Shown here in pieces: positions 53,844 to 63,037 of a stretch of 64,000 nucleotides of DNA. The notes below the pieces were generated by a model that worked only from the letters and a program-made list of their open reading frames with translations, was not told where the DNA came from and did not search any database. The position numbers and the translations under genes are program-made. Position 1 is the first letter of the stretch. Each line of letters starts with the position of its first letter. The DNA is taken from NCBI RefSeq assembly GCF_016881405.1, contig NZ_WOFE01000006.1, positions 62,001 through 126,000 of the forward strand, read 5' to 3'. Source of the stretch: Deefgea chitinilytica (GTDB lineage Bacteria; Pseudomonadota; Gammaproteobacteria; Burkholderiales; Chitinibacteraceae).

Positions 53844-53893
53844 CTGCAGGCATAAAAAAAGAAGGGCTAGCCCTTCTTTTTTTATGCCTGCAG
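53844..53893. terminator. Perfect 50-bp palindrome, bidirectional terminator
   Basis: The 50 bases from CTGCAGGCAT to ATGCCTGCAG are a perfect palindrome with the core GAAGGGCTAGCCCTTC flanked by A7 and T7. It separates the DUF1615 gene and the converging PEP-CTERM gene. Confidence 0.9.
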
Positions 53894-53903
53894 AGGTGAA
53901 GTT

Positions 53904-54353
53904 TTACATAGCAGAACGATTGCGGCGCTGGCGACGTGCTAGCACAAGGCCAGAAAGCCCAATCGCCATCAGTGCGTACGTTTCAGGTTCAGGCACTGGC
54001 GGTGTTACGGGGTCTACTGGCGGATTTATGGGTGGTGTCACTGGCGGCAGTACAATGCTGGGTGGGGCAGGCGGCGTATCAGCTGCGAATGAAGTAAAAG
54101 AACTAGGTGCGCTTCGCAGGTTGGTGCCACCAAAAGAAGGTGAATCAACGAGCGGTATATTGGTGCTGGTGAGGCTGTCTTGTGCTGATGTCGTGTTATT
54201 TGTAAACAGTTGCTCAATCGCAACGTGCCCATTGTCTTGTTGACCAGCCCGAACGGCAACAAAAGGCTCGTCTACAATCACATGCTGTTGAATGATTGCA
54301 GCATGAAGATGTAAGGAAAATAAAGAGCTTAGGGCGGTTAAGAATAATTTCAT
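53904..54353 (-). CDS. PEP-CTERM sorted exported protein
   Basis: The 149-residue protein has a short signal peptide and a Pro-rich middle. It ends in VPEPETYALMAIGLSGLVL, then ARRQRRNR, the PEP-CTERM sorting signal (Pro-Glu-Pro, membrane helix, basic tail). Such proteins are processed by exosortase and often exported with the polysaccharide. The XrtB exosortase is encoded at 61464-62357. No other domain was recognised. Confidence 0.9.
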   Translation of the reverse strand: MKLFLTALSSLFSLHLHAAIIQQHVIVDEPFVAVRAGQQDNGHVAIEQLFTNNTTSAQDSLTSTNIPLVDSPSFGGTNLRSAPSSFTSFAADTPPAPPSIVLPPVTPPINPPVDPVTPPVPEPETYALMAIGLSGLVLARRQRRNRSAM

Positions 54354-54801
54354 ATTGATAGACTTTTGCTGATGAAGGTGAGCAATAAAATTTATTTAGA
54401 TCTTGTTTAAAAAAAATTCTTAGCCAATTTTATGGCTGATTCAACTGAATTACGTTATTTGCAAATAAGTCTTTTATTATAAAGCTTTACAAGCAGTTGA
54501 TGGATTTAAAGTAAATGAGTAATTGCTAATGCTGATGAATTTACTTTTGTGATTTGTATCATAAATGATTGCTTGAATTCAGCCAAGCCCATTTATCATC
54601 AGACCATCATGTGCTATTAAGTGTCGATAAATAGATAGGAATATTATGAAATAGTTAATTACCAAACACTTATTTTATGATGTTGCTGCATCCGGCAGTT
54701 GCTGATGATAGAATTGCAACTTGAAACCAAAATGAAATAAGTTTGTAGTAAGATTTGTTTGCGTGTTGGACTGGCAAGTCGCTCTGTAACTGGAATGTGG
54801 A
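54354..54801. other. Upstream region of the eps operon
   Basis: The 448-bp gap is AT-rich and has no gene. It should hold the promoters of the PEP-CTERM gene (minus) and the eps operon (plus). The imperfect TGTGATTTGTATCATA near 54550 resembles a CRP-type site, with low certainty. Confidence 0.4.
54721..54749 (+). promoter_or_regulatory. Candidate eps operon promoter
   Basis: TTGAAA, a 17-bp spacer and TGTAGT lie 53-81 bp before epsL. The -10 matches at four of six positions. Confidence 0.35.
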
Positions 54802-55974
54802 ATGTTAAGAAAAAATTTAGTGCTGCTGAGTGCGCTTGCTTTGGGGAATGCGCAAGCGGCATACGACAGTGAAGATACGGTTAAATTATTTGCGGATCTT
54901 GCCTACGTCTATGATTCCAACGTCTTTCGACTTTCAGATAAGCAAGAGAATAATTCTACTCGCAGGCATCAACAAAAAAGCGATTCAAGTATCACCGCAG
55001 GCTTTGGAGGTCGTGTTGATCTGCCCTTAAGTCGGCAAAATGTATATGCCACTGCCAATGTTTCATATAGAAATTATCAGGTTTTTGATGAGCTAAACGG
55101 GCCTGCATGGGATGTTGGCTTGGGATGGAATTGGGTTGTTGGCAATCAATGGAGTGGAACTTTAACAGCATCAACGAGCAGTGAATTATCCTCATTTGAT
55201 GATGTTCGTGTGTCGGTAGTGGATACAGTAAAGAAAGACCGCTTTACTTGGAGTGCCAATTACCAATTACTCAGCAACTGGGCCTTGCTGGCAAACGCAA
55301 GATATATACAAGAAGATCACGACGTCCGTAAATATCAGAATGCGAATGATAGATTACTCGGCGGCGGCGTGAGATATACCTCAGATCGAGGATTTTCAGT
55401 TACGCTATTGCACAGCTGGTCTGAGCATAATTATGAAGAAGATTTGATTATCCCTGCTCACCTGCGTGGCTATCGTGAACAGGATACGAGTTTGGCGCTA
55501 AGCTGGCCTGTTACCGAAAAATTTAACGCCAATTTAAATATCGGCTACAACCAGTGGACATCTGATTTCAATAGCACGAAAAGCACAAAACCAACAGGCT
55601 CATTGGATCTGCTTTGGAAAGTAACGCCTAAGACAACGCTGAGTGCTGGTGCGGGGCAAAATTTTGATTCCTTCGGAAGTAATTTTGTTGGTCGTGATTT
55701 AGAGCGTACAGCCTACGTAAAAGCAGATTGGGCAATCACTGACAAATCAAAACTAGCCGCACTATATAAATATCGCCAGCTTGAGACTCAATTGGCCTCG
55801 GGGCGGATTACACAAGATTCGGAATACGATATGTTTCGATTAAGCTTTGACTACAAAATTTTGCGGAGCATGTTGATTCGTTCTTTTGTAGAGTTCGGCT
55901 CTCGAGATGAGAAAATTAATCAATTTGACTACACCGATGAGCAAGTCGGTGTTTCGGTAAAGTATGACTTTTAA
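54802..55974 (+). CDS. epsL: Exosortase-B-associated outer membrane protein EpsL
   Basis: The 390-residue protein has a signal peptide (about 1-20, GNAQA) and a long run of alternating beta strands (for example YDSNVFRLSDKQ, VYATANVSYRNYQVF, DEQVGVSVKYDF with a C-terminal Phe). It is a predicted outer membrane barrel of the EpsL family found with XrtB polysaccharide loci, thought to help export of the polymer. It opens the operon. Confidence 0.85.
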   Translation: MLRKNLVLLSALALGNAQAAYDSEDTVKLFADLAYVYDSNVFRLSDKQENNSTRRHQQKSDSSITAGFGGRVDLPLSRQNVYATANVSYRNYQVFDELNGPAWDVGLGWNWVVGNQWSGTLTASTSSELSSFDDVRVSVVDTVKKDRFTWSANYQLLSNWALLANARYIQEDHDVRKYQNANDRLLGGGVRYTSDRGFSVTLLHSWSEHNYEEDLIIPAHLRGYREQDTSLALSWPVTEKFNANLNIGYNQWTSDFNSTKSTKPTGSLDLLWKVTPKTTLSAGAGQNFDSFGSNFVGRDLERTAYVKADWAITDKSKLAALYKYRQLETQLASGRITQDSEYDMFRLSFDYKILRSMLIRSFVEFGSRDEKINQFDYTDEQVGVSVKYDF

Positions 55975-55993
55975 ATAACAGGGAATCCTCGCT

Positions 55994-57466
55994 TTGCACC
56001 AAGACGTTCCTGAAAAACTAAGCCTAAAAGCCATCAAAGAATACGAGCAAGTTGTGCATCAACCTAGCTTGTTGGGTGATCGTTTTCGTGAATTTAGCAA
56101 TTCATCGCCAGTGATTGGCTTTTTCAAGTTATTTTTAGATCCTTTTCTGGTGCTTGCCACCCTGTACGCGTTAACAATCCCGTTTGAAATTGCCCGTGAT
56201 GGTGTTTTAGTGTTGCAAGCGGTGCTGACGTTCTTGTTAACCGCGGTGATGCTCGATGGTGTTTTTCTGTTTGTGCCTGGTTACTCTAGGCCTTTACTCG
56301 GTTTAGGTCGATTTGCCATTGAGTGGTGCGCGGTATTATTGAGTCTATTTCTGATTGGATTAGTATCAGGATTTCATTCCTACGTTCATCCTCCTTTCTT
56401 TATCGCTTGGGCGATTCTTGCGCCTGTCGTTCTGATGCTAGCGCATTTGCTATTTCGCTTATTTGTGCTGCATCCGATTAAGCAAGACATTAAAAATGTC
56501 GTCATTATTGGTGCCAATGCACCAGGGCAAGCTTTGGCGAGAAATATCCAAACGCACTCATACCTGAAGATGAGCTTTTTGGGTTTTTTTGAGGACCGAG
56601 ATACCTCACGTTTAGGCGAAATTAATCCCGCAGAGATTATCGGTGACCTAACAACTTTTCCGGATTTTGTTAGTAAAAATAACATTCAGCAAATCTACAT
56701 CACCCTGCCGATGACCGCACAGCCGCGTGTAATGGCGATTTTGGATTGCCTAAAAGATAGCACTGCATCAGTTTATTTTGTGCCGGATTTATTTGTATTT
56801 GACTTAATTAATGCCCGTTTTGATCACGTTGCAGGCTTGCCAGTTGTGGCGATTTGCGAGAGCCCATTTTTGGGTCTGAATGGTGTTGTGAAAAGGATCA
56901 GCGATATTGTGTTGTCGCTGATGATCTTAGCCTTGATTTGGCCTGTACTACTCGCTGTTGCGATTGCGGTTAAATTAACTTCTCCGGGGCCAGTTTTTTT
57001 CAAGCAAAAACGTTATGGAGAAGATGGCCAAAGTGTGTTGGTCTATAAGTTTCGCTCGATGACAGTAATGGAAAACGGCGACAAGGTCGTGCAAGCGACT
57101 AAGAACGATGCGCGATTAACTCCTATCGGTGGTTTCATCCGTAAAACGTCGCTCGATGAGTTGCCGCAGTTTATTAATGTGCTGCAAGGCAAAATGAGTA
57201 TTGTTGGTCCACGCCCACATGCTAATGCGCATAACGAACAATACCGCAAATTGATTAAAGGCTACATGATTCGCCATATGGTCAAACCGGGCATCACCGG
57301 GTGGGCACAAGTGAATGGTTTTCGCGGTGAGACCGATACATTAGACAAAATGGAAGGCCGTATCGCTTACGATTTAGACTATCTAAGAAATTGGTCTGTC
57401 TGGCTAGATATCAAAATTATTTGGATGACGGCTACCAGCATGTTTCGAGATAAAAACGCATTTTGA
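55994..57466 (+). CDS. wcaJ: Undecaprenyl-phosphate glucose phosphotransferase
   Basis: The 490-residue protein has four to five N-terminal membrane helices and a CoA-binding-like middle (NVVIIGANAPGQALARNI). The C-terminal bacterial sugar transferase domain has GPVFFKQKRYGEDGQSVLVY, KFRSM, RLTPIGGFIRKTSLDELPQF and KPGITGWAQVNGFRGET. It starts polysaccharide assembly by placing a sugar phosphate on undecaprenyl phosphate. The start is TTG at 55994, with AGGGA upstream; no better start matches. Confidence 0.92.
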   Translation: MHQDVPEKLSLKAIKEYEQVVHQPSLLGDRFREFSNSSPVIGFFKLFLDPFLVLATLYALTIPFEIARDGVLVLQAVLTFLLTAVMLDGVFLFVPGYSRPLLGLGRFAIEWCAVLLSLFLIGLVSGFHSYVHPPFFIAWAILAPVVLMLAHLLFRLFVLHPIKQDIKNVVIIGANAPGQALARNIQTHSYLKMSFLGFFEDRDTSRLGEINPAEIIGDLTTFPDFVSKNNIQQIYITLPMTAQPRVMAILDCLKDSTASVYFVPDLFVFDLINARFDHVAGLPVVAICESPFLGLNGVVKRISDIVLSLMILALIWPVLLAVAIAVKLTSPGPVFFKQKRYGEDGQSVLVYKFRSMTVMENGDKVVQATKNDARLTPIGGFIRKTSLDELPQFINVLQGKMSIVGPRPHANAHNEQYRKLIKGYMIRHMVKPGITGWAQVNGFRGETDTLDKMEGRIAYDLDYLRNWSVWLDIKIIWMTATSMFRDKNAF

Positions 57467-57499
57467 TGTTGTTTTGAACAGCAATTAAAGGATTTAACA

Positions 57500-58402
57500 A
57501 TGAAAAAATTAAGCCCAATCGCATTAGCAATTTCAGCAGTATTGGTACTGACTGCTTGCAATGATAAAGAAGAAAAGAAATCGCCAAGCCAAGTTTTGGC
57601 CAAAGTGAACGATGCCGAAATCACCGTGCATCAGCTCAATTTCGTCCTCGCGCAAACACCGAATGCCAGCCCTGAGCAGAAACAACAGATTTTAGAGCAG
57701 CTTGTTGACCAAGAATTATTGGTAGAAAAAGCCGCTGAATTGAAGCTTGATCGTGAGCCAAATATCGTACAAGCCATTGAAGCCGCCAAGCGTCAAATCT
57801 TGGCGCAGGCGGCGGCGGAGCGTGTCATTGGCAAGCCAGCAGAACCAAGTAAAGCAGCGATTGATGAGTTTTATGCAAAAAATCCAGGCTTGTTCGCTGA
57901 TCGTAAAACTTATGATTTTGTAATGTTTGCCTTGCCAAAAGCGGCTTATAGCGAAGCAATCGCAGCGCAACTCAATACCTCAACGACGCCAATGCAAGTA
58001 AAAGCGGTGTTGGATGCGGCAAAAATTCAATTTGAAAGCAACGAAAGCAGCCGCGCCGCCGAACAATTGCCGATGCAAATGCTGCCTAAATTTGCCGCAA
58101 TGAATCAAGGTGATATTTTGGCGATGGCCGAGGGCGACAAAATGGTGCTGCTGCAGTTGAAAGCTAGCCATGCTGCTCCAGTTGCGCCAGCGGATGCTGA
58201 GCCACTTATCAAGCGCTATTTGAGCAGCAATGCAGCGCAAGAAAATGCAAAAGCCAAGTTAAAAGCGCTGCAAGCTGCAGCAAAAATTGAATATCTGCAG
58301 AAATTCGCCTCAGCACCGGTCGCAGCGCCTGCAGTAGCCAATGCGGGTAACGCATCAGCAACCGATGACAGTCTTAAAGCCGGATTAAAAGGATTGAAAT
58401 AA
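57500..58402 (+). CDS. epsD: EpsD-family peptidyl-prolyl isomerase lipoprotein
   Basis: The 300-residue lipoprotein (lipobox LTAC) has a SurA/PrsA-like N-terminal chaperone part (VLAKVNDAEITVHQLNFVLA) and a rotamase-like middle. The family EpsD is specific to XrtB polysaccharide loci. Catalytic isomerase activity is not proven. AAGGA precedes ATG. It shares one base with epsE. Confidence 0.88.
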   Translation: MKKLSPIALAISAVLVLTACNDKEEKKSPSQVLAKVNDAEITVHQLNFVLAQTPNASPEQKQQILEQLVDQELLVEKAAELKLDREPNIVQAIEAAKRQILAQAAAERVIGKPAEPSKAAIDEFYAKNPGLFADRKTYDFVMFALPKAAYSEAIAAQLNTSTTPMQVKAVLDAAKIQFESNESSRAAEQLPMQMLPKFAAMNQGDILAMAEGDKMVLLQLKASHAAPVAPADAEPLIKRYLSSNAAQENAKAKLKALQAAAKIEYLQKFASAPVAAPAVANAGNASATDDSLKAGLKGLK

Positions 58403-59193
58403 TGATCAAGAAATTGGGCATGTTGCTGTGCTTTAGTTTGCTGAGTTTGTTTGCCGCCTCATCTTGGGCGAAGCCACAAGGCGAATACGTTTTGGGTCCC
58501 GGTGATGTGGTGAAAATCCAAGTCTATGACCATCCTGATTTAACGACAGAAGTGCAGCTCAATAATGAAGGTGGTTTGGCTTTTCCACTCATTGGTGAAG
58601 TGAAACTGGAAGGTTTAGATTACACCGAAGCCGAAGCATTGATTGCTAAAAAATTAATGGAAGGCAATTTCATTAAAAAGCCCAATGTGAATGTACTGAT
58701 CGTGCAATACCGCAGCCAGCGCGTTGCGGTATTGGGCGAAGTGAACAAGCCTGGCCGCTATGCACTTGATAGTGCCACCAATATCATTGATTTACTCGCT
58801 ATTGCTGGTGGCATTAGCCCCGCCGGTGGCGACACAATTGTGATTTTGCGTGGTGAAGAACGAATTGAATACAAGCTCAGTAAACTTACGCAATTATCCA
58901 ATCCAGAAAAACGCCATATTCAGATTATGAATGGCGATACGGTCTATGTGCCTAGAGCGCAGCAATTCTATGTTTATGGTGAAGTCAATCGTCCTGGTGT
59001 TTTCCGTCTAGAGCCGAAAATGACCATGATGCAGGCATTATCTGTAGCGGGTGGCTTTAATCCACGTGCCTCCCATCGAAGCATTGAAATTCATCGCGTG
59101 GCGGCTGACGGCCAAGTAGAAAAAATTGCAGCAAAACTCACCGACTTCATTCAGGAAAACGATACCGTTTTCGTGCAGGAAAGTTTGTTTTAA
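58402..59193 (+). CDS. epsE: Polysaccharide export protein EpsE
   Basis: The 263-residue protein has a signal peptide and the poly_export/SLBB arrangement: EYVLGPGDVVKIQVYDHPDL, VLGEVNKPGRYALDSATNII, and VYGEVNRPGVFRLEPKMTMM. It is Wza-like, although the lipobox cysteine is not seen, and forms the periplasmic or outer membrane export channel for the polymer. Confidence 0.92.
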   Translation: MIKKLGMLLCFSLLSLFAASSWAKPQGEYVLGPGDVVKIQVYDHPDLTTEVQLNNEGGLAFPLIGEVKLEGLDYTEAEALIAKKLMEGNFIKKPNVNVLIVQYRSQRVAVLGEVNKPGRYALDSATNIIDLLAIAGGISPAGGDTIVILRGEERIEYKLSKLTQLSNPEKRHIQIMNGDTVYVPRAQQFYVYGEVNRPGVFRLEPKMTMMQALSVAGGFNPRASHRSIEIHRVAADGQVEKIAAKLTDFIQENDTVFVQESLF

Positions 59194-59221
59194 CCGCGCC
59201 CAAAATTACTGAGTAAATTCG

Positions 59222-60595
59222 ATGACTTTTGAACAGTTTTTAAATATCTTGCGCGCCCGAAAGTGGATAGCATTATCGGTATTTTTTACCGTGATGATTG
59301 GCACATTAATTGTAAGTTTATTGCTACCCAAGCAATATACCGCAGAAGCCACATTGGCGATCGATATCAAAGCAGCTGACCCAGTAACAGGTCAGCAAAT
59401 TTCTGGGTATATGGCGCCAAGCTTTATGGCGACACAAGTCGACATGATTACCAGCCAAAATACAGCGCTAAAGGTGGTTGATACTTTGGGTTTGGCGCTA
59501 TTGCCTGAAGCGCAAGCGCAATTTCAAGAGGCCACCAAGGGCAAGGGTGATATTCGCAATTGGTTTGCCGAATCGTTGCTAAAAGGATTAGATGTAAAGC
59601 CTAGCCGCGAGAGTAATGTCATTAATTTGGAATACACGGCGACTGATCCAAAATTTGCTGCGGCTTTAGCCAATAACTTCGCGCAAGCCTATATCCGCAC
59701 CACGATTGATATCAAAACCGCTGCAGCACAGCAAAATAATGTGTTTTTTCAAGAGCAGCTCAAATCACTGCAAAGCAATTTAGAAAAAGCGCAGAACAAA
59801 CTTTCTGAGTACCAGCAACAGCACGGCATTGTGGGCGGCGATGAGCGACTGGATGTTGAAAATCAACGCCTCAATGAATTATCTAGCCAAGTCGTTGGTG
59901 CACAAACGCAAACCTTTGATGCCCAATCACGTGCCCGAGGTGGCAATGTGGCCCCTGATGTACTGAATAATCCACTGATTCAGCAGCTGAAAGGTCAATT
60001 GGCGGTTCAAGAAGCAAAATACAAACAGCTATCTGAAAAAAACGGCCCCAATCATCCGCACAACCAACAAGCAATGGCCGAACTGAATGCCACGCGTAAT
60101 CAGCTCAGTGAATTGATGGGGCAATACGCCGGTGGTTTGAATAGCGCAGCCGGTAATTCGGCGTCGCGCCAAGCTGCATTGGCAGCCGCTTTGCAAGCAC
60201 AGAAAGAAAAAGTATTGGATTTGAAATCGCAACGTGCCGCATTAGATGTATTGCAGCGTAATGTAGATAACGCCCAACGCAGCTATGACCAAGCTCTACA
60301 ACGCTTTAGCCAAACGATGCTCGAAAGCCGTGCTGATCAAAGCAATATCTCTATCATCAAATCAGCTCCAGAGCCAATTAAGCATTCAAGTCCCAGAATG
60401 CTACTTAATTTAATCTTGGCCATTTTTGTAGGCAGCTTGTTAGCGATTGGCTTTGCAATGCTCGCTGAATTAATTGATCGCCGAATTCGCTCTAAAGATG
60501 ATATTGAAAATATGCTAGGGCTAACCGTATTGGCAGATTTATTACCCCCTCAAGGCAAACGTAAATTTGGTCGTAAAGCAGGAGCAGCAGCATGA
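59222..60595 (+). CDS. epsF: Chain-length determinant protein EpsF
   Basis: The 457-residue protein has N-terminal and C-terminal membrane helices (about 16-38 and 395-415) around a Wzz-type domain with coiled coils (LQSNLEKAQNKLSEYQQQHG). It carries PRMLLNLILAIFVGSLLAIG at the C-terminal helix. It controls polymer length with EpsG, whose gene overlaps by four bases (ATGA). Confidence 0.92.
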   Translation: MTFEQFLNILRARKWIALSVFFTVMIGTLIVSLLLPKQYTAEATLAIDIKAADPVTGQQISGYMAPSFMATQVDMITSQNTALKVVDTLGLALLPEAQAQFQEATKGKGDIRNWFAESLLKGLDVKPSRESNVINLEYTATDPKFAAALANNFAQAYIRTTIDIKTAAAQQNNVFFQEQLKSLQSNLEKAQNKLSEYQQQHGIVGGDERLDVENQRLNELSSQVVGAQTQTFDAQSRARGGNVAPDVLNNPLIQQLKGQLAVQEAKYKQLSEKNGPNHPHNQQAMAELNATRNQLSELMGQYAGGLNSAAGNSASRQAALAAALQAQKEKVLDLKSQRAALDVLQRNVDNAQRSYDQALQRFSQTMLESRADQSNISIIKSAPEPIKHSSPRMLLNLILAIFVGSLLAIGFAMLAELIDRRIRSKDDIENMLGLTVLADLLPPQGKRKFGRKAGAAA

Positions 60596-61467
60596 ATGCA
60601 ATTACAGGTCAGCTTGCAACGCAAATGGCTAAAGCTAATATCGGCCAACAATTACTCGATAATGGCAAACTCAATGCGCAACAAGCAGAAAAAGTGCTTC
60701 GCCTGCAAAAAGAAACCGGCATGCGTTTTGGTGAGGCTGCAATAAAATTAGGGTTTATTACAGAGAATGATATTCAGGATGTATTAGCACAGCAATTTGA
60801 ATACCCCTATCTTGTATCTGGCTCTAGCCAAGTAAGTGAAGGGCTTGTAGCTGCATACGAGCCTTTCGATGTCCGTGTGGAAGGTTTGCGTAGTCTGCGG
60901 AGCCAGATTTTCTTACGCTGGATGGAGATTGGCAATAAATCAATTACTTTGTCATCATACGATGCAACAGAATCTTGTGATTTATTGGCTGCAAACTTAG
61001 CGATTGTGTTTTCACAGCTGGGTGAGCGAACTTTGCTGGTCGATAGCAATCTTCGAACTCCTAAGCAGTGTAATTTATTTGGTCTAAAAAATAATACGGG
61101 ATTAAGCGATATTTTGGCTAATCGTTCAGATCAATCGTGTATCCAAAAAATTACAGACCTACAAGATTTGTCGGTACTGACAGCAGGAACAAGCGCACCA
61201 AATCCTCAAGAATTATTGTCTAGAGATACTTTCACGCAATTGGTTGCTGATTTGGAATCACAATATGACGTGATTATTTATGCCACAACGCCATTATCAA
61301 TTGCAGCTGATGCACAATTGATTGCGACAAGAACAAAAGGCGTTTTGCTAGTAGCACAAAAAGATATTACACCCGCAAAAGGATTGTTGCAGGTAAAAGA
61401 TCAGTTTCAAGCTAATAAAGTTGAAATTATTGGTTGCGTCTTGACTGAGAGCCATCAAACAAAATGA
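60592..61467 (+). CDS. epsG: EpsG-type tyrosine-kinase homologue with lost nucleotide motifs
   Basis: The 291-residue protein has the usual N-terminal helical domain (GQQLLDNGKLNAQQAEKVLR) and a BY-kinase fold. Walker A should read like GEGRSY/GxGKS but is SSYDATESCD (about 121-130). The Walker B IIDTPP is VIIYATTPLS (about 227-236). The A' motif LLVDSNLRTP remains. There is no C-terminal tyrosine cluster. ATP binding is therefore doubtful and it may act as a structural partner of EpsF. The frame is intact, so this is not a simple pseudogene. Confidence 0.85.
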   Translation: MNAITGQLATQMAKANIGQQLLDNGKLNAQQAEKVLRLQKETGMRFGEAAIKLGFITENDIQDVLAQQFEYPYLVSGSSQVSEGLVAAYEPFDVRVEGLRSLRSQIFLRWMEIGNKSITLSSYDATESCDLLAANLAIVFSQLGERTLLVDSNLRTPKQCNLFGLKNNTGLSDILANRSDQSCIQKITDLQDLSVLTAGTSAPNPQELLSRDTFTQLVADLESQYDVIIYATTPLSIAADAQLIATRTKGVLLVAQKDITPAKGLLQVKDQFQANKVEIIGCVLTESHQTK

Positions 61468-62357
61468 ATCTTTCGTTATCTATAAATCAAACTAGTGCAA
61501 TAGAAAAGGTTTGGCCGATATTAATTGGTTTGATACTAATGTTTGTTCCTGCATTCTGGTGGATTACAGAATATACGTGGAGCAAAGAAAATCAGGGGCA
61601 TGGACCGATTGTATTTGCGATTGGTTTGTGGCTGATTTATCGTTCAAATGATGTATTGGCTAAATTGATTAATGAAGGTCGATCTAATCCAATCGCTGGG
61701 TGGGTTTTCTTTTTATTGGGTTGTTTCTTCTATATTATTGGTAAGTCTCAATCAATTGATTTGATTTTGGCGGGTTCATTTATTGTCGTAATGATTGGCG
61801 TATTGCTTTTGATAGGCGGTTGGGCTGCTATACGTGCATTATGGTTTCCTTTGTTTTTTATGCTGTTTATGCTGCCTTTACCGGGCGCATTAGTCACTGC
61901 ATTGACAATGCCGATGAAAACTGCAGTTTCTTATGTCGCAGAGTTGGCTTTATATCACGCCGGTTATCCAGTTTCACGTTCTGGAGTGATTATTCAAATT
62001 GGCCAGTATCAAATGTTGGTCGCAGATGCCTGCGCTGGATTGCATACTGTATTTACATTAGAAGCAATTGGCTTGCTTTATTTGAATATGATGGGATACA
62101 AGAGTGCATTGCGAAATGTCATTGTAGCTTTGATGGTGATTCCAATTTCTTTTACTGCAAATACGATTCGTGTAATTGTACTTATTTTGATTACCTATTA
62201 TTTTGGTGATGAAGCAGGGCAGGGCTTCTTACATGGCTTCGCCGGTATTGTTTTATTTGGTGTCGCTCTATTTTTATTGATGTCATTTGACACTGTTCTT
62301 GGCGTTGTTTTGAAAAAAATGGGAATTCAGGATGCTGGACTTAAAAAAAGCAAATAA
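61464..62357 (+). CDS. xrtB: Exosortase B
   Basis: The 297-residue protein has about eight membrane helices. The exosortase active residues are visible: Cys190 in VADACAGLHT, Arg236 in NTIRVIVL and His257 in FLHGFAG. Exosortases cleave PEP-CTERM signals at the membrane; a PEP-CTERM protein is encoded at 53904-54353. The gene overlaps epsI by 26 bp. Confidence 0.93.
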   Translation: MNLSLSINQTSAIEKVWPILIGLILMFVPAFWWITEYTWSKENQGHGPIVFAIGLWLIYRSNDVLAKLINEGRSNPIAGWVFFLLGCFFYIIGKSQSIDLILAGSFIVVMIGVLLLIGGWAAIRALWFPLFFMLFMLPLPGALVTALTMPMKTAVSYVAELALYHAGYPVSRSGVIIQIGQYQMLVADACAGLHTVFTLEAIGLLYLNMMGYKSALRNVIVALMVIPISFTANTIRVIVLILITYYFGDEAGQGFLHGFAGIVLFGVALFLLMSFDTVLGVVLKKMGIQDAGLKKSK

Positions 62358-63036
62358 TGCCAGTATAATTGCTATTTCTGTAATCATGCTATTGTCTACA
62401 TTCTTAGGGTGGTATTTAACTCCCAAGCAAGTATTAGCTGATGCAAAACCAGCGATTGGCTTGGAAAAAAATATACCTGATCAATTTGCCGACTGGAAAA
62501 TAGACCCTAATATTTCTCCAATTACCACTGCCGCTGATTTGCAAAGCAAATTAGATGAGTTGTACAGCGAAATGTTAAGTCGCACGTATGTGAATAGTAA
62601 AGGCGGCCGAATAATGCTTTCGATTGCTTATGGACGAAATCAAGGCGGTGATGGCACACAAGTTCATCGTCCTGAATATTGTTATCCAGCTCAAGGCTTT
62701 AAATTAAGTGCAATGCATGATGCTGAAATGCAATATAAACAATATAAAATACCCACAAGGCAATTATTAGCCACGAGTGGCCCACGGGTTGAGCCTGTGA
62801 CTTATTGGGTCACTGTTGGAGAAACTGCGTTGCGTTCTGGCTGGGAAAGGAAATTCACACAAATTAAATATGGTCTAAAAGGCACCGTACCTGATGGCTT
62901 GTTGTTTCGAGTTTCGTCGATTTCAAATGATCAAAATGCGGCCTATCAGCTACAAGAACAATTTACCAACGATTTATTAAATGCAGTGAGTGATGAAACG
63001 CGCACTCGACTAATTGGCAAACCAAAGGAAGATTAA
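62332..63036 (+). CDS. epsI: Exosortase-associated EpsI protein
   Basis: The 234-residue protein has an N-terminal membrane helix and the EpsI domain with [20 protein letters not shown] and [20 protein letters not shown]. EpsI genes accompany exosortases, and the conserved HRPEYCYP suggests an enzymatic or binding role that is not established. ATG at 62332 lies inside xrtB. Confidence 0.92.
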   Translation: MLDLKKANNASIIAISVIMLLSTFLGWYLTPKQVLADAKPAIGLEKNIPDQFADWKIDPNISPITTAADLQSKLDELYSEMLSRTYVNSKGGRIMLSIAYGRNQGGDGTQVHRPEYCYPAQGFKLSAMHDAEMQYKQYKIPTRQLLATSGPRVEPVTYWVTVGETALRSGWERKFTQIKYGLKGTVPDGLLFRVSSISNDQNAAYQLQEQFTNDLLNAVSDETRTRLIGKPKED

Positions 63037-63037
63037 A

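Noticed and set aside
54760-54800. Sigma-54 promoter before epsL
   Set aside because: TGGCAAG is followed by no GC at the required -12 spacing.
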